A stretch of DNA of 64,000 bases, from assembly GCF_021917145.1 (NCBI RefSeq), contig NC_061063.1:874715-938714 (forward strand), written 5' to 3'. The notes beneath the pieces are model-generated. The model was not told the origin of the DNA. It saw nothing but the letters and a program-made list of their open reading frames with translations, and did no database searches. The stretch is from Hypomesus transpacificus (lineage: Eukaryota > Chordata > Actinopteri > Osmeriformes > Osmeridae). A program made the position numbers and the translations under genes. Of the stretch, positions 37,492-49,849 are shown piece after piece (position 1 is the first letter of the stretch; every line of letters begins with the position of its first letter).

Positions 37492-40400
37492 CTATAAGAG
37501 GCTGTTCCTGCCGTTGATGCTAGGTCCTTTAGACCTCATCTGTTCCTGGACTGGTCCTGACTGGAAAAACAGGAAACACACACGTTACATGACCACAACC
37601 TGCTCAAACTCCCTGGAAACTCTCTGGACTGAGTCAGACCAGGCCAGGCCAGACAGAACCAGGCCAGACAGACAGAACCAGGCCAGACAGAACCAGGCCA
37701 GACCAGGAAAGGCCAGTGAAGCTACAATGACAACATGCCATAACCAGGGTGATGGTCTGTGGTCTATGTAGATCGATCTAACCCCGGCCCCTCCTCCAGG
37801 TCACCCCTCCTGTCTGTCTGGGGGGGGCGGGGGAGGGGGGGGGTGTCGCCAGGGCTCTGGGAGGGGGAGGGGGGGGACAGGAAGAAGTGACCATAGTCAC
37901 TTCCTGTGCTTGGTGACAGAGGGGATCCTCTGTGATCAATGACACACACACACACAGAGGGTCTTTCATGCGTCTGTCAAGGCCTGCAGCTGGGTCTGTG
38001 TGTCGGCCCAAGTCTTCATCTCAGAGAGACACAGAGAGAGACAGAGAGAGAGAGGACACGTTCCCGACCGTGCTTCCCTTCCTAAGTGACATGGCTCAGT
38101 CCTCCCCCATATGACCTGGTCGGAAGGTAGGCAACAAGGAAACAAGGTAGGAGACAAGTTCCTGGAGTGAAGGATATGTCCTTAACGGACGGATGTTATT
38201 GCTGGGAGGGGGGGTATGGAAGTGTGTGTGTGTGTGTGTGTGTGCACGCGGTCTGAGGGCTGGTACAGACTAGGCCTTGTTCCTCAGTGGGCCTGCAGGT
38301 GGCTGGATGGAGGAGGGAGAGAGGGATAGTGAATCCTAATGATTTCCCCGACTCACTGAGTTGAAGGAACGGTCAGGGTCTCGTGACAGCACGTAGTCCT
38401 CACATCTCCATCACTCACAGAGCGTGAGGGCGAGCGAGGGAGCGTGGGGAGAGAGAGAGTGAGGGAAGAGGGTCTGAGGGGAACGTGAGGAGGAGTGAGG
38501 CAGGGTGTGAGGGGTGTGTGTGTGTGTGTGAGGATGTGAGGGAGAGTGTATGTGTGTGAGGATGTGTGGGAGGGATGTGTGGGGGTGTGTGAATATGTGT
38601 GTGAGGGTACATACAGGGGGCAGTCCTTCGGCCATCTCCCCAGAGCCGATGTGAGTGAGGTGCATGAAGTTGGTGGGCTCTCCGATCATGGTGCGGTCAA
38701 TCTTCCTCCTCTTCCTCTTCTGGAAACGCAGCACACATTCAGGGTCAGAGGTCACGCAGCAACATGCTTTAACTGTGAAGACACCTACTAAGACGAAGCT
38801 GAGGAAAACACCTGGTATACCAGCTTGTTTAAGGTTGTTGTTTTTACTAAGGTGTGACTGACATATCCTGTATGCTGCTGGAGGACAAGGAAGGGGTGGG
38901 TTTTTTGTGTGCGCATGCGTTGGTGTGTGTGTGTGTGTGTGCGCGTGTTCAAGCAAGAGAACATGGGCGTCTTTCTGCCATGAGGTCATGAGCTACTGAG
39001 GATGTGTTGATGCATGTCCACATACTCTCTGACTAACACACACACACATATTTCAACATAGTCATATATAAACCCATATCACTGCTGCATGACACGTTGT
39101 TTCTCTACACTCTGAAGTTGATTTGCAGCTAAGACCAAAACACGGTTCTATCTGAGGAACTTCCAGACCGGGGTCCTCAGAAACACATTAAGCCGAGCTG
39201 GAAGGAGAACCAGAGAAGTGTTCTGGAAGCGGTCCCGGAGTTCTAGCACGTCTTGGCCACCATTGGAGAAAAACCATTCTGTTTCCAGAAGCTGCTGTAC
39301 TTTCCCTACTCCAGTACTCCAGTATGGGCCAGGGAGAACACAACATTAGAGATAACTTCTTAAAGAAACAAAGTGCAGTCTTACTTCATCCTATGCCAGC
39401 TTGCCAAGAAAAAGATACTTTAAAACATGTTCTAAACTGTCTCTGGTGTTCATCCAACAAGCGTAGAACCCAACTCTACCTTACCTTTATATCAAACAGT
39501 AAAACATGCAAACTTGCATCTTGCTTTGATTTAAAACGTTAGAATATACTGACAACTATTCTGCTTTGATGTAAAACATGTTAACAACTATCAAGCCCTG
39601 ATAAAACATTAGAATGCGTGAACAACCCTAGCCTTCCCTGATAAAACAATAGAACAATTCTATCCTGCCCAGCTAAAACACCCAACCCAAATGCTAACAT
39701 GCTAACAATGGCGTCATGTTTTGATATAAAACATACCAAGATGCTAGTAACTCTAGTCTTACTGCTAACATGCTAATAGCATCCTGCTCAACTGGGCGGC
39801 ACCCACAGTGATGGTACGCCAGCCATGCATGACATCAGTCACAGCTAAACAACTCAACACTGCCCATAACTCAACACTAACCCCACCAAGAACCTAACCC
39901 CACCAAGACCTAACCCCACCCAGAACCTAACCCCGCCCAGAACCTAACCCCGCCCAGAACCTAACCCCACCAAGAACCTAACCCCGCCAAGAACCTAACC
40001 CCGCCAAGAACCTAACCCCGCCAAGAACCTAACCCCGCCAAGAACCTAACCCCGCCCAGCACCTAACCCCGCCCAGCACCTAACCCCGCCCAGAACCTAA
40101 CCCCACCCAGAACCTAACCCCGCCCAGAACCTAACCCCGCCCAGAACCTAACCCCGCCCAGAACCTAACCCCGCCCAGAACCTAACCCCGCCCAGAACCT
40201 AACCCCACCAAGAAGCCAACCCTGCCCTTACATGGAGGACCAGTGAAGATGGAGGACTGGGAGACAGGCGGCCCTGAAGAAGCTGAGGCTCTGGGACATC
40301 GGCTAGCTGAGAGATGGGCGGTCATCTACGTGTGTGTATGTGTGTGTGTGTGTGTGTTTTACGCTGCCTTCCACACAGGAAAAAATTAATAAAACCTGTC

Positions 40401-41393
40401 TCCGAGCAACTTATTCTGGGTGATGCCATTAGTGAGAGTTGCCTTATGTTAAGTAATGACATGCAGACCCTCTGTACTGGTGTGGGTGTGTGTGTGTGTG
40501 TTTGAGTGTAGGGTGCTCATGAGAACGCTCTGGCAGGGACCCTGTACTGTTCTTTATTAGCTAGAACCTCGTTATAAAGTCTTTAGGAACACTCGTAAAA
40601 ACGCTGGGCCAACATGTTCACTCCAGATGGAGAACAAACTCTTCCCACCAACTCACCCTGATCCAGCCCAGGACTGCCAGTTCTGCCCTAGCTCTAACCC
40701 CAGCCCCAACCCAAGCCCCAACCCCAGCCCCAACCCCAACCCCAGCCCCAACCCTAGCCCCAACCCTAGCCCCAACCCTAGCTTCAGCCATGTTTTACTC
40801 TCAACTGCTTTTCTGTACGTGTGTGCGTGTGTGTGAATGTATGCATTAGAACACGTGCATGTTTATTAGAAGCGGCGTCTCTGTGTATTGTTGCTGCCCA
40901 CAATAGAACAAACACAGACCCTAAAAATAAAGGAGGGGAAGAAGGGATGGAAGAGAGGGTCCCTTGGGGCCTAGAGCCAGCACACTCCCTCTCTGTGTCT
41001 CTCTGTGTGTCTCTCTGTGTGTCTCTCTGTGTGTCTCTCTCTGTGTCTCTCTCTGTGTCTCTCTCTGTGTGTCTCTCTCTGTGTCTCTCTCTGTGTCTCT
41101 CTCTGTGTCTCTCTGTGTGTCTCTCTGTGTGTCCCTGTGTCCCTCTCCTGAGCTGTGAGGTTGTTGGGGTGGGGGTCTGTCATTGTTGACTAGAGGGAAC
41201 CGACACAGGCCCCAGTTACGCAACGCCTCAATCCCTGCCACACCATGACCCCTGAACCAGGAAGAGGCTTGGGTCAAGAAAAGAGAGAAAGGGAGAGAAT
41301 GCGTGAAAATCTGTGTGTGTGTGTGTGTGTGTGTCTTACCGGAGGAGGCTTGGCCACCACACAGCAACCCATCTTGTGCCAGAAGTGGCTCAT
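37492..41393 (-). CDS. cdc42se1: CDC42 small effector 1 (SPEC1), complete, three coding exons
   Basis: Small membrane-associated CRIB protein that binds GTP-loaded CDC42 and influences the actin cytoskeleton. Coding exons on the minus strand: 41393-41340 ([18 protein letters not shown]), 38719-38615 and 37560-37492, for 75 residues; human SPEC1 is 79. Cys10-Cys11 are the expected palmitoylation site. The basic run KRKRRK (19-24) precedes the CRIB motif [19 protein letters not shown] (25-43). The C-terminus [20 protein letters not shown] matches fish SPEC proteins. The last exon is only 69 bases and was recognised by homology. All three exons are in phase 0. Intron 1 contains several tandem repeats. 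CDC42SE2 is the alternative paralogue; gene order favours cdc42se1. Confidence 0.93.
37635..37712. repeat. CCAGGCCAGACAGAA short tandem repeat
   Basis: Five to six irregular units of AGACAGAACCAGGCC in the cdc42se1 intron between coding exons 2 and 3. Confidence 0.85.
39880..40215. repeat. 17-bp minisatellite in cdc42se1 intron 1
   Basis: About nineteen units of CCTAACCCCGCCCAGAA with A/G and C/A variants (CCACCAAGAA, CCGCCAAGAA, CCGCCCAGCA). Variants occur in blocks, suggesting local spread. Confidence 0.95.
40690..40785. repeat. CCCCAACCC(C/T)AG 12-bp minisatellite
   Basis: About eight units of CCCCAACCCNAG in cdc42se1 intron 1, upstream of a TCTCTGTG microsatellite (40990-41145). Confidence 0.9.
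40990..41145. repeat. (TCTCTGTG)n microsatellite
   Basis: Alternating TCTCTGTG and TCTCTCTG units in cdc42se1 intron 1. The Ser/Val/Cys open frames over it are not coding. Confidence 0.95.
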
Positions 41394-44300
41394 CCCCGGC
41401 CCCGACGCGTCCAGCCCCCTGCTCTCTGTCACCGCCCTGCAGGACCCCCTCTGTCCCTGCACCCTGGACTGGTCCTGGGGCATCCAGTTACGCCTGCCGT
41501 CCAGCCTTCGTCCTCCGTTCCCCCGGGCCCTGTCCCTCACAGTCTGCTCCAGGGAGTTCTCAGTCCAGATCCAGTCTCAGGGAAGATGTTCTGATGGCAG
41601 TCTCTGGTCCGTCCACACACACACACACACACACACACAGATCAGTTATTCAGGTGATCCGAACAGCCTTGGATGTCCCGAGGAAAAAGTTTTGTTTGAG
41701 CGTTCTGCATGTTTGCATTTTCTATCACATAGCTAGCTGGACAACTGAGGCAGCGTTTGCCGAGATGATAATCTTTCATGAAACTAGCTGAACAAGGCTG
41801 TGTGTGTGTGTGTTCCTGCTATGGAGGACTTTGCTCTTGCAGGGTTTACTAAGGTATCTCTGCCTGCCTGGCTACACCACTGGGGGCTACTTAGGCAGAG
41901 ATTAGAGAACTGTAAAGTATTCTAGAACCATTAGAAACCTTACTGAACTGTATAGCGTTCTACAACCATTAGGAACCTTACAGAGCTGAGAAGGGTTCTA
42001 GAACCATTAGAAACTTTGCAGAACTGTGGAGACTGAGAAGCCAGTGAGGCTGGCTGAGGGATTCTCTACCCAGCAGACAGACCAGCCTCATGACCCATCT
42101 CCCCATGACTGCAACCACAGACAGGGAAACAAGGAGAGGGGGAGTAGGAGGAGGAGAAGGGAGGAGGGGGGAGGAAGGGGACGCACAAGAAGGCAGCTTA
42201 AATGCTTGTCCCGTGAGGTAAGGATTAACGGAAACTCCCGCTCTTAACGGGACGCTCCTCATCCAGTATAAATAAACTAGGCTCCCTGGAGAAGCTGGCC
42301 AGACCGGGTCAGTCCACTTTAGGGAGCCCCCTCTTGACCCTCCACCCACAACTGTGGACCAGGATGGTGCGGTCCAACTGGCTGGGGAAGGCCAGAGAGT
42401 TCGACTCTGTCCCTGCTGACGTCACGAAATACAGACGGGTAGAAAGAGTGAGTCAGGGTGCCGGCCACTCTGGATCAGGTCTGTGAGACAGAGGTTCTCT
42501 AGATGAACTTTGTATAACACACAGACAGACCCTGTACTCTCTGAACTCATGATCAGCCGGTGATCAGCTGTTATCAGACTTTGGTGAGGGCAGGGGGGCA
42601 AGGTAAGAACAGACTACAATGGCAGCTCTGTCAACTCACAATCTTCTGCTTCAGCTCATGTGTGTGTCATATATGATGTTGCTCACACACACAAACACAC
42701 CCACAGCCTTCCAGTGAGCAGGCTTTGAAGGCTAAAGTACCTCAGTCTCGTAGCTAACAGCTCCCCAAACACATTAGCATGAGGCTTTGTATTTAAACGA
42801 GACACTTGGCCTGACCAATGAGAAGTTTGTCTTTTTGAGAGATGCACCATTTTAGCACAAACTTGAATGGTTTCGTAGTCCACACAAACTTAAAATGGGG
42901 CTAGTAGTCCACACCTGCAGTTTAGCACGATGATTCAAGCCCACAAGCTATACTCTGCAGCTAAGCTAATACAAGCACCAACACAAGTGTTAAACCCTGA
43001 ATATTACACTGTGTTCATCCATATAAGGCATTGTTCTGAGCTTTTTGATATCCAAAACACCATGAGTCATGGTCAAGATCTGTGTTGCCCAGCCCTGTTC
43101 TTGGAGAGCTAGCAAGCATCCATGTAGACTTCTCTTCAACCTTAATCGAGCACACCTTTCTCATAATGAGCTGGTTGCTAAGCATGAATCATGTTAAAAA
43201 CAACTGGGGTTGGAATGTACACCTACAGGAGGGTATCTCTCCAGGAGCAGGGTTGGAATAGGCTATGTGACTGGGGAGGAGGAGGGTTCACAATGGGCCC
43301 TTTAATGCAAGGTCTCTAGGTGGGAATGCTGGTTAACGGCACCTTTAAAATCATGGCAGGTGTTAGAGTTACACCAACCCCTTGGAAAACAGGCGCAGGA
43401 GCAGGACACGGATCGGGCAAGACTGCATGGGGAAAGTTTGGGATTAAATAACGAAAACAATGAATTGGTGTGTGTGTGATGGTGATCTGCAGGCCTTACA
43501 GCAGAACTCAGACCTGTAGGGCCTGTAGAAAGAGCCTGATGTGCATAGCTGTCTAAACATAAGTGGTTACAAAGGGGAAGCACAGCATTGAGACATGCAG
43601 ATTCACGTACAGACACCCCAATGCAGTCATTATGACTCAATGCTGCTGACTTTTCATTTTGGTCTATTGTGTGTATAGACAGTAACCTAGGGACTTCCAG
43701 AAAAGCAGGAGGTGATATCCCTTCGCGTGACCCTCCGACGACCTGTTAAAGAGCCAAGGTCTTCATGAAGACTCCCAACATCATGTGTGGTGTACAGTAT
43801 AGCAACCATAACTAGACCCGATAGTGGGAAAACCAAAACTAGTTATAGCTCTCAAAGAGCAAAATGGAGACACACACAATTACTAACCCTAACTAAAAAC
43901 GGATCTTCCTGACATAGACCAGACCACAATGATGACTATCCTGCTGTAGCCGCGGGGCTTCCTTTCAGAGGCTTTGAAACCCGCAATATGTAACCGTCGA
44001 GAGGGTTTGTCACGTCATACATGGACTATGTAATTTGGCACAGAACTTGTGACAGTATCTTAAAACACAAATGGTTCTACAATAGAGAAGTTCCACTATA
44101 TACGCACATGTTCTTCTCTGAATGTAACTCTGCCGTACAAGGCAACAGCTTTTGAATTGGGTTTTAAATTGTGCAACTCAGAAGTATGTTGTATAAATAT
44201 ATAGGCCTATTTTACAGCAGTGTTTGCTATGTGGCCAGATCGCGGTAGCCTAGTGTTTTAGATTGGATCCCATCGGACACAATGGAGTCAAATACTTACC

Positions 44301-45282
44301 AATATCCCTCAAGGCAAATGAGAATAGTATCACTCATGACCGCATTGTATGGATCTCCGAGAGCAAAGTTAATTCAAACATGTCACCATAAGGATCTTCA
44401 TACACAATTCCCGAGTCATGAAACGTAGCCCACTTTCTAGGGTAGCTTATAATCAAGTGAGCAAACTGATGTTGGAAATACCGGAGAAAGAATAATGAAC
44501 TTCTGAGACTTGTTGTAGCATATGAAACTAAATCAGTAGTAGGGGTTTCCAGGGAATAAAACTGCTCATTTAAAGCGTTTTGACTCAACACTAACCATGC
44601 GCTCTGCCTGTCTGATAACTGCCGACCGTCTCATTCAATTAATCTCATATTTGAAACTTTGTTGCTAACCTCGATGAATAGAGAAATTGGCGGCTAACTC
44701 ACCTCCGGTTTAGTAAAGAGTCCAAACTACTTTTATGGAACAGCAGTGAAAGTATCCGTTTGACATCTAAACTCCTCCAAAGTCCAACGCACTGAAGCTG
44801 TTTAACGCCGTGTTTGAGGTGTGGTTCTATTTTCTGTCTTACAATGAGGAAATTGTTGGCTTTTACACCGCTCAGACCTCGGGAAACTTTCTCACCCGTT
44901 AAAGTCAAACAGCACCCCTTATGGGCTAAGATGCACTCCGAGTCTTGCAATTACAATAATATAAGAAGTGTTTCTACCGCCATCTCCTGGAGTTATATTA
45001 TATATATTTGCTGCCTGTTTTTTGGTGTTTCATAAACGGATGTGCTGGATTGAAATGTTGAAACAAAACTACTTTAAATGGGGTTAAAAGCTTTAAATAG
45101 CTTATAATTATTATTTTTTGTTTGTTTGTTAGATGAGAGTAAAATTCTGATATAGATTTTCGTTGTTGTGGTTTGCTACAGAGTAGGCCTAACTAATTCA
45201 AATCCATCATATAATCAAAGACCGGTCTGTGCACTTGCTTGCGTGTGTATTTGTGTATGCGTGTGTGTGCGTGTGTGTTGGT

Positions 45283-45299
<17 letters not shown>
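41394..45299. other. Upstream of cdc42se1; no coding exon recognised
   Basis: Probably the 5' UTR intron(s) of cdc42se1 and the shared upstream region with mllt11. It includes several short CA/GT runs and moderately conserved-looking but unassigned sequence. Open frames here are short and domain-free. Confidence 0.5.
44699..44950 (-). promoter_or_regulatory. cdc42se1: Possible non-coding first exon of cdc42se1
   Basis: A minus-strand donor CCGGAG|GTGAGTTAG ends at 44703, upstream of the cdc42se1 start codon and facing the right way. A second possible donor ATTG|GTAAGTATT lies near 44300. The exon start is not visible, and the assignment rests on position and splice motif only. Confidence 0.3.
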
Positions 45300-45321
<22 letters not shown>

Positions 45322-45477
45322 AGTGGCTGCCCCTCACTGAAAAAAGCCGGCTGGTGAGCGAGCTTTACAGTTCCTACAGTCGACAGCACGAGCACAACTT
45401 AAGACGTCTTTGTCACCCCAAGGCGATTTAAGAGAACGAGGTTTTTGTTAACAGTCTTTTAACTGCCACCGATTAAG
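45300..45477 (+). promoter_or_regulatory. mllt11: Possible mllt11 5' UTR exon and promoter-proximal region
   Basis: A plus-strand donor GATTAAG|GTAAATC ends at 45477. An acceptor CATTCAG lies at 47857, eight bases before the mllt11 ATG. This gives a typical arrangement of one non-coding exon followed by a single coding exon. A GT microsatellite (45240-45320) abuts the left side. The transcription start is not seen. Confidence 0.4.
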
Positions 45478-46984
45478 GTAAATCTATTTCTATATGTTTT
45501 AGATGCATGGCCACCATGTTCAGCGTGCGTGTGTGTCCGTTTTGCCTATGGTGATGATGCACAATGCACCTGCACCCGATCCACAGCGATATGAAATGCA
45601 ACAACGGTCGATTCGTTTTTAGTCTTGAAATAAAAAATTTAGCCAGGTTTAACGCAAATGGCTGCATGTTCTTCTCTGTGTTGATCTAATTGTATTCAGG
45701 TTCTATCTCCAAACAAACACTGAAGGATAGGCTATAGCGTGTGTTTGAAACAGGGTTTTAGCTTTGCCTGACTCACCAGTTACTTCAGTAACCAATCATC
45801 AACGGCTCTGTCTTAATGATAATCGTGTGATAAAATAAATGCGTTTCATGTCGTTGTCCGGTGACAATCCCTGTCACATTTTGTCAGATATATTTAGGGC
45901 CGTGTGACCCAATTGCTCAAACGGGTCGTCATCGACTGCGCAGATGTCATGCTGCAGAAGCAGGTTAACAGGAATTGAATCTATATTTACGGGATTGAAC
46001 GGAAGGGCATATGGGTCCTAATATAAAACTAATGGTCATCTCTGGAAGCCCAGGGGCGTCGCCTCACGCGCTCCATCCTCACAACCCGTTTTAATGCATA
46101 CGTCATCCCGGTGGATAGTCTGTTTTGTGAGGGCGTGGTAGGGCCCGATGGATAAGGCTTCATGAGAATAATCAACCATTACAGATTTATGCCTAAACAT
46201 AGATGTTTCAACATTCACTCTACCATGTCCGCGAAATGTCGCGGATAAAATGTGTCTTTATATAGAATCATGATGCGGACACGATGGGAAACCATGAATC
46301 ATGAGTGTTTCAAGTTAAGTGCAGATAAAGCGATTGTATAACAGTAAGCTAGTAAACCCAATTTTCTTTGAGTTTTTTCTTGTCTTCTCTGAAGGTTTCA
46401 GTTGGGCTGCTCAGTGGGCTAATGTGACATAGCTTATAAAGGGCTGTAGGCCTATATACATGTAATTTGATTTGAAGCTGTCAATAAAAAGTATTTGATC
46501 CTTGTCAAGGTTCATTAGAAGAGATTGTAAAGAGATTTAGACAGGATTAAGATCAAACATGGTCAGAGCTTTCTCCGAATTTTCCTGATGTAAACAAGAA
46601 CTCCTGTAAATAGAATGTCCAGGCCGCCGCCGCCTATAAATAAGAAGAAAACAAGCCCTAAAATATCTTGACATGACAAGGTGCCTATTGCTGTCCCCAA
46701 CTCTCACACTCATGTGATGTCGACTCAAAACATGGCCTTTCATAGAACCCATTTCATAACAGGAGAGTCAAACCCAGCTGAAATAAAGTTCCAGAACTCT
46801 GTGTTCCACGATTCTGTTTGGAATGCTGGGTAGTTGTTTGTGAAAATGGCTCTTTAGCCTAAGGAGGCTTGTTGCTGGTTTGTACTTAACCCTGTGCAGA
46901 GCAAGTACTCATTCCTCCCTGCAGGTGGGGTTTTATAAGTATCACTACCATGGAGATAAGATACGAACCGACACAGCACGGCTT

Positions 46985-47215
46985 ATCCACAGCTACGGCA
47001 ACGTTCACACTGCAAGCCTTCATTCTCAATTCCGATTTATTTATCAGATTCGATTTTTTGGCGGTTTGTTCACATTATCATTTCAAATGTGGCCAATATC
47101 CGATCCGTGTGAACTGGTTGCGGTCCTGAACCGCCCCGCATGCGCAATAGAACAACAACAAATGCCTCGTATGTAGGACGCTCTCACACCTGTTAAATGG
47201 AGGTCAGTGAAGTTT
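46985..47215. mobile_element. Possible hAT-type non-autonomous element
   Basis: The words GGCAACGTTCACACTGCAAG, TTTGTTCACATTATCATTTC and CCCCGCATGCGCAATAGAAC, in this order, recall a repeat family common in fish genomes. I recognise the pattern from memory only. Terminal repeats and target duplication were not established. Confidence 0.35.
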
Positions 47216-47865
47216 TCAAGCATTCTATTTCATAAAGTCATGTTCTGTGGAACCCAGCGAATGTGTGAGCAGGTAATGGCCTACGGAGGACGAGAAGAAC
47301 CAATTTTTTAAGACCATTTAGAAATTTAAGACCATAGCCGCGGGAACATATTTTATCAGGGGGGTCGTGGGGGGTAATTTCATTATTAGTCATTGGAGAC
47401 TATTACACATTATTTATGCTATATAACTAATATATGTTATTAGTTATAGCTATGTTTGGTCTCTGGATGTTAGGACCAATGAACTTGAATTTAAGATAGA
47501 TTATCTTCTCATAGACTGAGCAAAGAGAAGCGAGGTCCTTGGGTTTCTGCCTATAACTGGTTCTTGTGCTTCTTGTGTGAACTCCCAGGTGCTAGACTGC
47601 CAGGGTAAAATAATGGGCTGTGTCATTCAGATAAGTTCGTCTCAGCTGGAACCCACTTTAGTATTGCAGGCCGATAAAGAAAGGGATTTACAAGGACAAA
47701 GGGCTCCAGGTTGCATTATAATTAGCATACAATAAGCACTTTCTGTCTCTTTTGGAACGTGAATAAATAGTTGATGGGGAGCAATCGATACATATCTTTA
47801 ATCTTGTCATATCAACTGTGATCCCATTCTAACTCAACAAAACTCTTTATCATTCAGATACCAAC

Positions 47866-48141
47866 ATGCTGCAGAAATCCAACAGCCAATACGATTCCTT
47901 CCTGTACTGGAGGCAGCCAATCCCAGCCCTCGACATGTCCGAGCTGGAGGACCTGGGCCTGAAGGACAGCAAGCCGGCCAATAGCAACCAAGCTGGGAAG
48001 AACAAGAAGGAGAAAAAGTCCTCCAAGATGGCCAATCAGAGGAAACAGAAAGAGGAGGAGCTCCCAGAGTACACCACCTTCAACTACTGGAGAGAGCCCA
48101 TCGCTAGCATCGACACTCTGGACTTTAACCTACTACTGTGA
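47866..48141 (+). CDS. mllt11: MLLT11 / AF1q, single coding exon, complete
   Basis: Small protein of 91 residues (human 90), known as AF1q, a KMT2A fusion partner in leukaemia and abundant in developing neurons. It starts MLQKSNSQYDSFLYWRQPIP, with the vertebrate pattern YxxFxYWRxPIP. The leucine-rich PALDMSELEDLGL (20-32) corresponds to the nuclear export signal of the human protein. The middle (33-65) is lysine-rich and charged. The C-terminus EYTTFNYWREPIASID repeats the N-terminal motif at a spacing of exactly 60 residues, then ends in LLL. The whole coding region is one exon with an acceptor eight bases upstream, as in mammals. It lies between divergent cdc42se1 and codirectional gabpb2, as in human 1q21. 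Confidence 0.93.
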   Translation: MLQKSNSQYDSFLYWRQPIPALDMSELEDLGLKDSKPANSNQAGKNKKEKKSSKMANQRKQKEEELPEYTTFNYWREPIASIDTLDFNLLL

Positions 48142-48684
48142 TGTTCCATCTCTCATCCCTACATTTCCATCCTCTGTCCCTCTCACCCTCTGTCCCTCTT
48201 TCCCACTGTCCCTCCCATCACTGGCCTTGTCTACATAAACCATGCCTTCGGTCGAGTCCCTGGTCCACCTTTGATTCAGTACTGGCTCTGTGTGTGTGTA
48301 CTGTAGATGTAGAATAGCACTAACGCTAAGAGGGGTATGGTAAGCTGACTGGCTGACACTGTGATTGACAGCAGCATCTATCCTCCTATCTAGGTGTAGC
48401 TTGCAGTATGCATTCAGGACATCATTCTGCAGTCAGAGATATGACACATCATTTTGTGGTGTAAATGACCTGTGTTGAGTCCGGTCCGTAAACGCACACC
48501 TGCATCACTATAGAAACGCATATGTAACATTCTTCATGTGTGGAACATAGGGGAACCACAGTGCACTAAAGCCTGTTCTGGTCCACTCCGGACACATAGT
48601 GGGAACAGGTACAGATCACCTGGGCTCTATTGTGAAGAGAGAGACATGACACCTACTACACATTTCACACATAGAAGACTAGCC

Positions 48685-48785
48685 CATTAGTAGCGTAGCT
48701 CAGTAATTAGAAGGGGTCACAAGTTCAAATGACCCCTTGTCGGTCGCCTTGGGGAAAAGTGTCTGCTAAATGAATACACTACATT
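48685..48785 (+). mobile_element. tRNA-derived SINE with L2-like tail (mllt11 3' UTR)
   Basis: An A-box-like GTAGCTCAGTAATTAGAAGG and a B-box-like AAGTTCAAATGACCCC are followed by GTCGCCTTGGGGAAAAGTGT and CTGCTAAATGAATACA. The tail matches the fish L2 3' end (GCGTCTGCTAAATG). It belongs to the same type as the copy at 4215-4330. Confidence 0.7.
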
Positions 48786-49343
48786 TGAAAACATTTGTTC
48801 ATACATGGTGGCACCATATCTCAACTATGTTTTCTATTATCACAGCCCTTGTTAAAACCTGCTTGTCAGGCCCCAGTGCCAAAAGTAGTCAGTAGTTTTA
48901 AGCTCTAGTCAAGAGTCCAAGTAAGCATCTCCACAGAATGGGTTAGGCTCTTTGAAAGTCGTGTTTTCTTTACATAGTTGCCTTTCCGCCCATGAACGTC
49001 TCTCGCACATGCTTATTTAGGCCTTATTGAGGATGCTGCTTTCAGTCTGCGCTGAGCAGGACTCAACTGAGTGCAATGACTGATAGGAAATGTAGTGAAA
49101 TCATTCATATGGCGTACTGGTCACCCTTTATATTTTGCCATTGTCGTCTGCAGATATCAGAGGTTAAGTTTGAATGTTGAGGAAAGGAATGATTTATGAA
49201 AGTCAAGGAATGTTTGGATGGTCCTACATTGTGCTGTGTGCACATGGTTTGCGAAGTAGCCTACAGTGGCGAATACATAATTATTTAATAATTTTATGTT
49301 TAACATTTTGAGCAGTCAACTCCCAGAAGTGATCTTCTATTGA

Positions 49344-49349
49344 AATAAA
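49344..49349 (+). promoter_or_regulatory. mllt11: Candidate mllt11 poly(A) signal
   Basis: AATAAA about 1.2 kb after the mllt11 stop, followed by a GTGTTGTTTT stretch that could serve as the downstream element. No other perfect signal was noticed between the stop and this point, and the long 3' UTR fits the family. Confidence 0.5.
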
Positions 49350-49849
49350 ACATTAACAATACCATACACATTTTCCCGTGTTGTTTTATTTGGCTCAAGT
49401 CCATGATTCACTCATTACAAACAGGGTTGCAACATTATGCAACATTAACCACCATATTTGCAGAAAAAGATACTTCCAGAAACAGGAGCTAAATGCTGCA
49501 TTTCATTTAATGACTACAAGTTCCCAGTCCGACACGTTTCTTTAATACAGGCCGAATATAAAACGGACATTTCCCTCGTTAACATGGAAGGCCTACACCC
49601 ATTAAGGAATGTTGATCTACGGTCAGTTCGGTTCGAACCGCCTCTCAGAATATGAAGACTGCCTTTACTGTCGCAGGCCGATCTCAGAACTGCGCATTGA
49701 ATCCAGATTTTTTTCTATCGAACTTGTATGCTTGCAATGTGCCCGCCCACGAGGGAGGTTAAAAAGCTTTGGTTTCCACCTCCGGTGTCGAAGAGCTGCC
49801 ATCTTTGTACCCGTTTATATACAAAAATAAGTAATAATTCCAACTAATT

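Noticed and set aside
49458-49830. Open frames with two CxxC-like pairs before gabpb2
   Set aside because: Short, overlapping in two frames, with no recognised zinc-finger spacing. Likely chance frames in spacer or 5' UTR.
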